Of a DNA stretch of 64,000 nt, positions 17,183 to 26,085 are shown piece after piece. Location: assembly GCA_014859965.1 (NCBI GenBank), contig JACZKQ010000144.1:1-64000 (forward strand). The letters are read 5' to 3'. The stretch comes from Phycisphaerae bacterium. Its GTDB lineage: Bacteria > Planctomycetota > Phycisphaerae > Sedimentisphaerales > Anaerohalosphaeraceae. Under the pieces are notes generated by a model, which was not told the origin of the DNA, searched no databases, and saw nothing but the letters and a program-made list of their open reading frames with translations. The number at the start of each line of letters is the position of its first letter. The first letter of the stretch is position 1. Made by a program: the position numbers and the translations under genes.

Positions 17183-17333
17183 CCTGTGAGGGGAGCAAAT
17201 TCGTCGTCCTGAATTCCATGCATGGTAGACTAATTCTGGGCGGTTCTGGATGTAATCGCGCGGGACACCTGTGTCGATAGATAAAGATTCGGCGCGTTGA
17301 TCCCCTTGAGCTACTGCAATGATGAGGTTGGGT

Positions 17334-20300
17334 ATGAGAAGCGGAAAGTGGCAGGTAACGGTCCTGGGGTGTGTCTTGATGTGCATGGCGGTGCCGGCGA
17401 TTGCGGATGCGGACGTGCTCTGGACGGCCTATAACGACTGCCTGACGCAGGAACTCGGCTTCACCCAGCCAAACGTAACCCGCTGGACAATCCACAACGC
17501 CGACACGGGCAACTACACCGGCCCGCTGAAGGACTTTCTCACCGGCAGCACTCGCGATATGCCAATCGTCACCTTTAGCATGGCTGTGGGCATCATCCCC
17601 AGTTCCATCGGCGGCGGTTCGGGGGGGAACGCGGCGCCGGGCACGCCCGCCGACCAGATATTTGGCGGAATTATCGATCTGGGCCCAAACATTCTCAGTT
17701 ACACAAGCATGGGCTGGGCACAAATTATCGAGTTTTCCAACCTGAATCCTAGCCTGACCTATACTTTTGTCGGCACCGCAATCCGCACAAGTAATTATCC
17801 GACCCGCAGGACCCTCGTCACCGTGTCCGGCCACGCATCGGCAACAAACAACAGCAGCAACGGGCCGATGATTGCGGCCAAAACCCCGCACACCACCGTT
17901 CTCATAGCAGGCAACAATACGTTTGCCGGTGACGTGGTGCGATGGGACGAGATTTCGCCGGGCGCAGACGGCCGGTTTACGATCCGCGCGGAGGCGGCTG
18001 CCGATGCGGAAGGCGGCTACCAAGCCTACGCCATCAACGGATTCATGGTACAGGCTACCGGCGTCCTCGGGAATCGCCCGCCGCAGGTCATCGTCGGCGA
18101 GGATCAGGAACTTACGCTGCCGATGCGCACGCTTGCACTGGATGCAACAGTCATCGATGACGGTCTGGGCGACCCGGACGGCTATCTTGGGTACACATGG
18201 TCGAAAGTCAGCGGACCCGGCGACGTGGTGTTCAAGCCCAATGCTCATGTCGAAGACCCGGAGATCGAGTTTCCCATAAACAGCCCGGGCACCTATGTCT
18301 TGCGGCTTGTCGCCACCGACGGTGAACTGCAAACCGCCGAGGAGGTCACCATCATCATTCATCCAGCCGACTGTCCGCTGGGCGATCTCAATGGCGATTG
18401 CCTCGTCGACACGGCCGACCTGTACCTGTTCGCATTAGAGTGGCTGTCTAACCCCACAGGCGGCGCCGACATCAGCGGTGATGCTTACGTCGATTTCGCC
18501 GATTACAACTGGCTGGCCGAGTCCTGGCAGGAGAACCGTCAAAAAGGCGGATTACAGGTAGTCATCTACCCCGAAGAAGCCCGTGCGGCTGCGCTTTGGC
18601 GCGTCGGCGGCGGCTTCTGGCGCAACAGCGGCGACCCCGTACAAGGTCTGCCTGTCGGCACGTATACGGTGGAGTTTCTGCCGATTGACGATTTTGACGC
18701 CCCGGCCGACCGGGAGGTCGAGGTTGTTTACGGCCAGATGGCCGAAGCGGAAGGAATCTACATCCGGCATACCGGCTCACTGCAGGTCAACATCTCCCCG
18801 GCCGAAGTGGTGGGCGAGGCCCGCTGGCGGCGCGTTGGAGAAACCCCCTGGCGCGTCAGCGGCGAGCAGGAATATAATGTGGCCGTCGGGCCGTGCGATG
18901 TGGAATTTTCATCCGTCGAGGGCTGGCTGCCGCCGGGTCTCAAGGAAGCGGCGGTCGAACAGAATAGTCTCTTCATCCTCAATGCGATTTACACCGAACG
19001 GTCCGACATTACTCTGCGCATCAATGAGTTTATGGCCGCCAACCACAGTTCGACAGGCATGCACGACGAGCACGGCGATTACGACGATTGGATTGAGCTT
19101 TTTAACGCCAGCGACAACCCCATTGATATCGCGGGCATGTACTTGGCCGACGATCAAAACATCTGGCGGATTCCTGCCGGCAGCCCCTCCCAGACGACAA
19201 TTGCACCCGGAGGCTATCTGATCCTCTGGGCGGACGGCCAAACGGAACAGGGGCCCCTGCACCTGGCGTTTCGGCTGAGTGCCGAAGGCGACCAAATCAT
19301 TTTGTATGACACGGACGGGATAACTGTTATTGACAGCATCGTATTCGGCACTCAGGTTGTGGGCGTCTCGTACGGCCGACACCCGGATGCTGCGACTTCG
19401 TGGTACTTCTTCACAAGCCCCACGCCGGCGGCACAAAACGCCCAGGCCGGCATCGCCGGACGTGTTGCCGACACCAAATTCGAGCCCAACCGCGGCTTCT
19501 ATGATTCGCCGGTCCACGTCAGCATCACCTCAAAGACCGGGGGCGCGACCATCTATTATACAACCGACAGCACCCCGCCAATCGACATTAATGGCAATCC
19601 GACTCCGACTGCCCAGGTGTACAATGACCTTGATAAGGTCTACATCGCAACGACCACCTGCCTGCGGGCCGCAGCGGTCAAGGCGGGGTCTCTCCCAACC
19701 AACATCGACACGCACACTTATATCTTCCTCGAACACGTGCTCACACAAGCCAACAGCGGCACGCCTGCCGGGTATCCGTCCACCGGATGGGGATGGAACG
19801 GCCCCGATTACGAAGTCGACCCGGATATTGTGAACCATGCCAACGCCAACGACCGCCTGACGACCCTCGACTTGCGGGCCCTTCCCACCATCGTCGTCTG
19901 CATGCCCAAAGACGACTGGTTCAAGTACGGACAAGGCCTGTACGCCACGGGCGCGCTGGACGGCACCGAGTACCCCTGCAGCTTTGAATACATCGACCCG
20001 AACGGCGGTCTCGTGGTACAGCAGAATTGCGCGATGGCCATGCAGGGCGGCATCAGCGGCGGCGGAACCAGCCTGAACCGCTGGAAGACGGATAAACTTT
20101 CAATGCGTCCTCGGTTTAAGACGCACACGGACAATGGAACCCCAACCGGCGGCTGGTCCAAACTGAGCGCGGCGATCTTTCCGGATTCACCGGTCACCGA
20201 GTACGACAGCTTCGTTCTGGACGCCGCGATTAACCACTCATGGCTTCACAGTGGGCAGCATACACAACCCATGTACGTGCAGGACCAGGCGGTGGCCGAT

Positions 20301-22895
20301 TTCCATAACGCGATGGGCGGTTACTCGCCGCACGGCGCATACGCCCACCTCTACATCAACGATCTCTATTGGGGCATGTATTACATTCACGAGCGCCCCG
20401 ACCACTCGTGGGCAGCCGAGACATTCGGCGGCAATAAGGAAGAGTACGACGCCATCAAGCACAGCGCCACCGGCGTCATAAATGACGGCGTGGGTGGTCC
20501 CGGCGCAACCGCCAGCTACAATGCCATGCTCAGTGCCGCCAGCGCCGCGGGCAGCAACCCAACGGATATGACCAGGTGGCAGACTATCGAGGAACAGTTG
20601 GACGTCGACAACCTTATCACGTATTTGTTAGCCAACTGGTTTCCCGGCAACCATGACTGGCCGTTCAAGAACTGGTACGCCACGCACCGCGTCGCCGGCC
20701 GGTGGCGTTATCACAGTTGGGACGCCGAACACACCTTTGAAGGCACCAATAATATCGGGCAGAGCCCTAATGACGTGCATGGCCGCTTGAAGAATCACAT
20801 CGAATACAAAATGCGCTGGGCCGACCACATCCACAGGCACTTCCACAACGGCGGCGCGCTCAGTTATCCGCGCACCAACGAAATCTACCAGACACGTGTG
20901 CAGCAGATTCGCAACGGCATCCGCGGAGAGAGCGGCCGCTGGGGCGACAACCGATCCGCCATTCCGCACACCCGCACGGAGTGGATCAACTACGGGCCGC
21001 AGAACGGCAGCTTTTTCACAACACGATCCAACGTTGTATTCAACTGGATTAAGGGCTCCGGTCTCTATCCCAACACAGCGCCGCCGGACTTCAGGATCAA
21101 CGGCTCGCCTATGTACGGCGGTCACGTATCGCCGGCAGCCGCATTAACCCTCACGAACCCAAACGGTTTGGGCCGCATCTGGTATACGATGAACGGCCAG
21201 GACCCGCGTGCGCCCGGCGGGGCCTTCAATGCGGCGGCGATTGAGTTCACGGGTACGCCTATACCGCTGACGCACAGCGTGCGCGTCAAGGCCCGTGTCC
21301 TCAACGGGACCGAGTGGAGCGCGTTGAGCGAGACCGTCTTCGCAGTCGGGCCGGTCGCCGAAAGCCTGCGGATCACCGAAATCATGTTCAATCCGCCGGC
21401 GGCGCCCGCCGGCCATCCGGACGCCGAGTTTGTCGAACTCAAGAACGTCGGCGATACGCCCATCAACCTCGCGCTGGTGCGTTTCACAAAAGGCATCCAC
21501 CTCGAACTGCCTTATCTGCAGTTGCTCCCCGGCGCACTGGCTGTGGTCGTCAAGGACCGTACGATTTTCGAAACACATTACGATGTCGGCAATATTACCG
21601 TCATTGCGGTTCCGTTCACCGGCGCACTGGACAATGCCGGCGAGCGCATCGAACTGGTCGATGCCCTGGGACGAACCATTCACAATTTCCGTTATAACGA
21701 TAATTGGTACCTCGGCACGGACGGCGACGGTTTATCGCTGACGATTCGCGACCCCTACGGCACCGATCCCAATGCTTGGGACCGCAAGGGCGCATGGAAA
21801 GCATCGTCGGTATTCGGCGGCACACCGGGGCAGGATGATAACGGCGTCGGACGCGGCGACATAGTCATTAATGAATTGCTGGCGCATTCTCATGCCGAAG
21901 CCCCTGACTGGATCGAACTGCGAAATCTCACCGAGCAGTCGATCGATCTGAGCGGCATGTATCTCAGCGACAAAGACGCCAACAGCGTCAGCCTCATGAA
22001 ATTCCGTATTCCTGACGGCACAATAATCGGCCCGGTGGACACACCCTCCAGCTATGTTGTATTCCACGAAGACGTCCACTTCAACAACACCGCCAATCCT
22101 GCCGTCATTCAGCCGTTCGCTTTCAGTGAAAACGGCGAGGGCGCCTACCTGTCGCAGGACATCGGCGGCGCGCTGACCATCCTGGCAGAGGAGGTGTTCG
22201 GTCCATCCGAGACCGGTGTCGCCTTCGGCCGCTATATCAAGAGCACCCTCGACGGCGGAGTCAACTTCGTCGCCATGAGCGTCAACACACCGGGCGCCCC
22301 CAATGCCTATCCCAGGGTTGGGCCGGTCGTCATTAATGAGATCGCCTATAATCCCCTCTCACATGGTGACGCCGAATTCGTTGAACTGCTGAACATCAGT
22401 GATGCGCCCGTTAGCTTTTTTAGCTACGCAACGAACGAGCCTTGGCGGTTCGTCGATAACCCCGGTGATCCCGGCCTCGACTTCAGGTTTCCATCGGGCC
22501 CATCGGCAATCACCTTGGCCGCAGGCGAATATATGCTGCTCGTGAAGGATCGGACGGCATTCGAAACCGTATTCCTCGGCGGCAGCAACATTAACAGTCT
22601 GGGCGTCCAGTGGCTCGAATGGGGCGTGGCCGGCGGCAGTCTTTCAAATGGCGGCGAAAAACTCGAATTGCAGATGCCCGGCGACGTCGACGGCACAACC
22701 CGCATGTACATCCGCGTGGACCGCGTGGCCTACAGCGACGGGTCGCACCCGGCAGGTGAGGACCCCTGGCCGACGCAGCCGGACGGTTCGGACGCGTACA
22801 CGCTGTGCCGAAAGTCGTCCGCTGAGTACGGCAATGACGCAGCCAACTGGCAGGCCGCCGCCCCGACCCCGGGCGCGACAAATTCTAATCCGTAG
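17334..22895 (+). CDS. Large secreted CotH-kinase / lamin-tail-domain protein with internal dockerin
   Basis: 1853 aa. Signal peptide (VLGCVLMCMAVPAIADA); N-terminal sandwich domain; a PKD/Ig-like region at about 246-342; a dockerin-type calcium-binding repeat pair at about 345-402 ('GDLNGDCLVDTADLYLF', 'DISGDAYVDFADYNW'); a lamin-tail domain (LTD) at about 560-700; a chitobiase/hexosaminidase C-terminal-type beta domain at 722-796; the CotH kinase domain at about 842-1210 with 'DLYWGMYYIHERPDHSW', 'NWFPGNHDWPFKNWY' and 'WRYHSWDAEHTFE', the last two resembling the catalytic Asp segments; a second chitobiase-type domain; then three more LTDs to the C-terminus. CotH kinases phosphorylate secreted proteins in Bacillus; here the targets are unknown. 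GAGG six bases before 17334 favours that ATG over 17319 or 17322. It is probably cell-surface or extracellular. Confidence 0.88.
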   Translation: MRSGKWQVTVLGCVLMCMAVPAIADADVLWTAYNDCLTQELGFTQPNVTRWTIHNADTGNYTGPLKDFLTGSTRDMPIVTFSMAVGIIPSSIGGGSGGNAAPGTPADQIFGGIIDLGPNILSYTSMGWAQIIEFSNLNPSLTYTFVGTAIRTSNYPTRRTLVTVSGHASATNNSSNGPMIAAKTPHTTVLIAGNNTFAGDVVRWDEISPGADGRFTIRAEAAADAEGGYQAYAINGFMVQATGVLGNRPPQVIVGEDQELTLPMRTLALDATVIDDGLGDPDGYLGYTWSKVSGPGDVVFKPNAHVEDPEIEFPINSPGTYVLRLVATDGELQTAEEVTIIIHPADCPLGDLNGDCLVDTADLYLFALEWLSNPTGGADISGDAYVDFADYNWLAESWQENRQKGGLQVVIYPEEARAAALWRVGGGFWRNSGDPVQGLPVGTYTVEFLPIDDFDAPADREVEVVYGQMAEAEGIYIRHTGSLQVNISPAEVVGEARWRRVGETPWRVSGEQEYNVAVGPCDVEFSSVEGWLPPGLKEAAVEQNSLFILNAIYTERSDITLRINEFMAANHSSTGMHDEHGDYDDWIELFNASDNPIDIAGMYLADDQNIWRIPAGSPSQTTIAPGGYLILWADGQTEQGPLHLAFRLSAEGDQIILYDTDGITVIDSIVFGTQVVGVSYGRHPDAATSWYFFTSPTPAAQNAQAGIAGRVADTKFEPNRGFYDSPVHVSITSKTGGATIYYTTDSTPPIDINGNPTPTAQVYNDLDKVYIATTTCLRAAAVKAGSLPTNIDTHTYIFLEHVLTQANSGTPAGYPSTGWGWNGPDYEVDPDIVNHANANDRLTTLDLRALPTIVVCMPKDDWFKYGQGLYATGALDGTEYPCSFEYIDPNGGLVVQQNCAMAMQGGISGGGTSLNRWKTDKLSMRPRFKTHTDNGTPTGGWSKLSAAIFPDSPVTEYDSFVLDAAINHSWLHSGQHTQPMYVQDQAVADFHNAMGGYSPHGAYAHLYINDLYWGMYYIHERPDHSWAAETFGGNKEEYDAIKHSATGVINDGVGGPGATASYNAMLSAASAAGSNPTDMTRWQTIEEQLDVDNLITYLLANWFPGNHDWPFKNWYATHRVAGRWRYHSWDAEHTFEGTNNIGQSPNDVHGRLKNHIEYKMRWADHIHRHFHNGGALSYPRTNEIYQTRVQQIRNGIRGESGRWGDNRSAIPHTRTEWINYGPQNGSFFTTRSNVVFNWIKGSGLYPNTAPPDFRINGSPMYGGHVSPAAALTLTNPNGLGRIWYTMNGQDPRAPGGAFNAAAIEFTGTPIPLTHSVRVKARVLNGTEWSALSETVFAVGPVAESLRITEIMFNPPAAPAGHPDAEFVELKNVGDTPINLALVRFTKGIHLELPYLQLLPGALAVVVKDRTIFETHYDVGNITVIAVPFTGALDNAGERIELVDALGRTIHNFRYNDNWYLGTDGDGLSLTIRDPYGTDPNAWDRKGAWKASSVFGGTPGQDDNGVGRGDIVINELLAHSHAEAPDWIELRNLTEQSIDLSGMYLSDKDANSVSLMKFRIPDGTIIGPVDTPSSYVVFHEDVHFNNTANPAVIQPFAFSENGEGAYLSQDIGGALTILAEEVFGPSETGVAFGRYIKSTLDGGVNFVAMSVNTPGAPNAYPRVGPVVINEIAYNPLSHGDAEFVELLNISDAPVSFFSYATNEPWRFVDNPGDPGLDFRFPSGPSAITLAAGEYMLLVKDRTAFETVFLGGSNINSLGVQWLEWGVAGGSLSNGGEKLELQMPGDVDGTTRMYIRVDRVAYSDGSHPAGEDPWPTQPDGSDAYTLCRKSSAEYGNDAANWQAAAPTPGATNSNP

Positions 22896-23256
22896 CCTGA
22901 CCCCTGTAGCTCCGCCCGGCGATAATCCGCAAAAAACGGAAAGGGAGACACTTTCTCCTTTGCGCCACCTTGTGCCGGAAAACCCTTGAACAATGCCCGC
23001 GACCAACGTGTAGTCTAATTTATTACGCCGGAGATCGGGATTATTTTATCGGAATATGGCATTGGGTCTTACGGTCTAAGCAAAAACGCTAAACGCATCA
23101 CCGGTTGCGCTCCTAGTCTGTACGCGTCTGGTCAACCGGCCTAAGGTGCAGTTTTTGGTCGGCTAATGTGATGCCCATCGGTTTATTCGACCGATAGAAT
23201 ACCGGCGGCCGTGACGACTGGCCACGCAGTTATTTGAGATTCAGGGGAATGGAACC
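22896..23256. other. 361-bp intergenic region with inverted repeats
   Basis: No gene is supported here. A weak hairpin (AAAGGGAGA...TCTCCTTT, about 22940-22961) follows the CotH gene. Further on, CCGGTTG (23101-23107) and CAACCGG (23133-23139) could pair across a 25-base loop, and ATCGGT (23177-23182) with ACCGAT (23190-23195) forms a 6-bp hairpin. These may structure the leader of the M16 gene, but I recognise no known riboswitch or ncRNA family. Confidence 0.4.
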
Positions 23257-26079
23257 ATGAAAAATGCATTCACCAGGGTGATAACAATTCTGTTGCTGAC
23301 CTCCGCCGTGTTCTGGGCCGGCTGTGAGGAGACACAGAGCATTGCTCGCACCGGCGCCCCGGTCGAGGAGAAGCTTTTCGACTATCAGCATATCACATTG
23401 GACAACGGCCTGCAGGTGATCACGCTGGAGGACTTCTCAAGTCCGATTGTCGCAGTTGATGTCTGGTATCACGTCGGCTCCAAAAACGAGGATCCCGGGC
23501 GGCAGGGATTTGCCCATATGTTCGAGCACATGATGTTCAAAGGCACCGACCGCGTAGCCGAGAAAGACCACTTCGCGTTCATTCAGCGCGTCGGCGGCAC
23601 GAACAATGCTTACACCAGCTTCGACCAGACAGTCTATACCCAGACGCTGCCAGCCGATCAGCTTGAGCTGGCTCTGTGGCTGGAGGCGGAGCGTATGTCG
23701 TTTTTGAAGATCGATCGGGAGTCCTTCGACACGGAGCGGCAGGTTGTCGAAGAGGAACTGCGCATGGGCGAGAACCGCCCCTATGGCACGCTGTTCAAAA
23801 AGATGTTTGCGGCGATCTTCGCGGGAACCCCTTATGAATGGACGCCCATCGGCAAACTGGCGGATCTGCGGGCTTCCAGAGTAGCCGAGCTGCGGGCCTT
23901 TTGGATGAAGTATTATGTGCCGAATAACGCCACGCTGGTGATTGTCGGTGCGGTCAAGCACGCCGACGCCCAGAAACTCGCCAGAGAGTACTTCGGCTGG
24001 ATTCCGAAGGACCCGCTGCAGGAGCAGGTGACGGTTCGCCCCGAGCCGATCACTTCGAGCCGGCGACTGGTCATTGATGACGAAAACGCCCCGGCGGGCA
24101 TGGTCGATATAGTCTGGCGGACGGTGCCGGCCGGCCATCCTGACGAGGCGCCGCTGGACCTGCTGGCCGAGATCCTCGGCGGCGGTAAAAGCAGTCGGCT
24201 CTATCGCGAACTGGTCGCCGAACGGCAGTTGGCGGTGGAGGCGGGTTCGTCGACGTTCAACCTGGAGCAGGACGGTGTCTTTGACGCCTCGGCCATTCAG
24301 CAAACGGGCGAAGATAACGCCGACGTCATTATCGAAACAATCCGCAAGCATGTCCGGAAGATTCAGAAGGACGGCGTAACTCAAAAGGAACTCGAAAAGG
24401 CCCGAAATCAGCGGCTCAAATCGGTGGTCACCTCCAACCTGAACGTGGCGAGCAAGGCGAACATTCTCGGCCACGCCGCAGTCATCGTGGGTGACGTCTC
24501 GCAGGTGAATCGTATTTTCGATGAGATTCGCCAGATCACCCGCGCCGATATCGGGCGGGTCGCGTCGAAATACCTCACCGAGGACAAGGAACTGGTGATT
24601 ATCGTCGAGGAAAACGCCAAAGGAGCGATGGCCGGCGAAAAGGATAAGGAGGATGCGCCAATTGCCGCAGAACCCGAAACCCAGGCGCCCGCGCCTGGCC
24701 GGCCCGGCGTGGAACGTCCGGCGGACTGGCCCAAAAAGCCGCCCCTTGCGGAACTCCCGAAGTATGAGGTCTCCGAAGACTACTCTGAAACAAGGCTGGA
24801 TAACGGACTTAAGGTGATCGTGGTGCCCAATCACGAGGTGCCGTTTGTCAGCATATCGCTGGGGCTTATGAACGGCGCCTGGACCGACGGCAGCCAGCCG
24901 GGCAAAGCGTCTATGACGCTGCAGATGCTGACCAAAGGCACAGCGGAGCACACGGAGGGTGAATTGGCGGCGGAACTGGAGCAGTATGCGATTGCTCTGT
25001 CGGGCAGCGCGGGCATGGACACCAGCACTGTCGCGGCAAACTGTGTGGCGGAGTATGCCGAACGCGCCATGGAGCTTATGGCGGAGGTAGTACTGACACC
25101 CACGTTCGACGCCGACGAATTCGAAAAACTCAAAAAACAGGTCATCACCGGGCTGGCCATCGAGCAGCAGGCCCCCAGCTATCTGGCCGAGAAGCAGCTT
25201 CGTAAGCAGCTCTACGGCAATCATCCTTATGCCCGGACGGTCACCGGCGAAGTCGCCGACGTGGCAAGTCTGACCACCCCCGACCTGAAGCTGTGGTGGA
25301 GCAAGTTCGCCCGGCCGGACCAGGCCACATTGATCTATGCCGGCGACATCACAACGGACAGAGCCGTGGAACTTGCTCGCCGGTTTCTGGGCAAGTGGAA
25401 AATAGGCCTCGTCGAGATGGGCATTATGTTGCCGGATATCCCGCCGGCGAAACCGACACAGATCACCATCGTGGACCGCCCCGGAAGTATGCAGGCCGAG
25501 ATTCGCGTGGGACAATTAGGCATTACGCGACATGAACAGCCCGAGTATTTTGTCAGCCGTATCGTGAGCCTGTATTTTGGCGGGTCGTTCAATAGCTGGC
25601 TCAACCGGGCTATCCGTGTCGAAAGAGGACTCACCTACGGCGCCAGAGGCGGCTATTACGCCCAGAGGATGGAAGGCGACTTCAAAGTGAGCACCTTCAC
25701 CAAGAACGAATCTGCCGCCGAAGCAATCCAGGTTATGCTGGACCAGCTCAAACGCGTACAGACCACGCCGCCTGCCGCTGACGAACTGGATGACGCAAAG
25801 AACTATTTCGCGGGCAGCTTTGTGCGGCAGCGTGAAACACCGCAGGCCATCGCCGGGGACCTCTGGCTTGTGGAGTCGCAGCGTCTGGGCAAAGATTTCT
25901 TTGACAGGCTCATGGCCGGGATCGCCGAGACGACGGCTGAGCAATGCGCCGCTTTTGCAGCCGCGACGCTGGATACCGACAAGATGGCCATTGTGGTTGT
26001 AGGCGACGCCGAGAAAATCAAGGCTGACCTGGAAGCGATCGCTCCGGTGACTGTTGTAAAGGCCGACGGCGGCAAGTAA
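23257..26079 (+). CDS. Two-domain M16 zinc peptidase lipoprotein
   Basis: 940 aa. The lipoprotein signal ends in FWAGC (C23). The first M16 domain has the inverted zinc motif H87-MFE-H91 with Glu90 as base and the distal ligand Glu167 in 'VVEEELRM', the spacing expected for M16B. The second half (from about residue 500, after a Pro/Ala/Glu linker) repeats the fold but has 'ISLGLMNGAWTDG' in place of HxxEH, so it is the usual non-catalytic partner domain. Clamshell M16 enzymes of this size cleave small peptides in the periplasm or at the outer membrane. AGGGGA lies upstream of the ATG. It converges with the MBL gene with only 6 bp between stops and no visible terminator. Confidence 0.93.
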   Translation: MKNAFTRVITILLLTSAVFWAGCEETQSIARTGAPVEEKLFDYQHITLDNGLQVITLEDFSSPIVAVDVWYHVGSKNEDPGRQGFAHMFEHMMFKGTDRVAEKDHFAFIQRVGGTNNAYTSFDQTVYTQTLPADQLELALWLEAERMSFLKIDRESFDTERQVVEEELRMGENRPYGTLFKKMFAAIFAGTPYEWTPIGKLADLRASRVAELRAFWMKYYVPNNATLVIVGAVKHADAQKLAREYFGWIPKDPLQEQVTVRPEPITSSRRLVIDDENAPAGMVDIVWRTVPAGHPDEAPLDLLAEILGGGKSSRLYRELVAERQLAVEAGSSTFNLEQDGVFDASAIQQTGEDNADVIIETIRKHVRKIQKDGVTQKELEKARNQRLKSVVTSNLNVASKANILGHAAVIVGDVSQVNRIFDEIRQITRADIGRVASKYLTEDKELVIIVEENAKGAMAGEKDKEDAPIAAEPETQAPAPGRPGVERPADWPKKPPLAELPKYEVSEDYSETRLDNGLKVIVVPNHEVPFVSISLGLMNGAWTDGSQPGKASMTLQMLTKGTAEHTEGELAAELEQYAIALSGSAGMDTSTVAANCVAEYAERAMELMAEVVLTPTFDADEFEKLKKQVITGLAIEQQAPSYLAEKQLRKQLYGNHPYARTVTGEVADVASLTTPDLKLWWSKFARPDQATLIYAGDITTDRAVELARRFLGKWKIGLVEMGIMLPDIPPAKPTQITIVDRPGSMQAEIRVGQLGITRHEQPEYFVSRIVSLYFGGSFNSWLNRAIRVERGLTYGARGGYYAQRMEGDFKVSTFTKNESAAEAIQVMLDQLKRVQTTPPAADELDDAKNYFAGSFVRQRETPQAIAGDLWLVESQRLGKDFFDRLMAGIAETTAEQCAAFAAATLDTDKMAIVVVGDAEKIKADLEAIAPVTVVKADGGK

Positions 26080-26085
26080 TGCCGC

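Noticed and set aside
17125-17310. 12-bp direct repeat GATCCCCTTGAG at 17125-17136 and 17299-17310, flanking the CotH promoter
   Set aside because: No inverted ends, transposase or target-site logic; too short to call a mobile element.
23437-25515. 692-codon minus-strand frame opposite the M16 peptidase
   Set aside because: Translation lacks domain features and mirrors the codon pattern of the sense gene.
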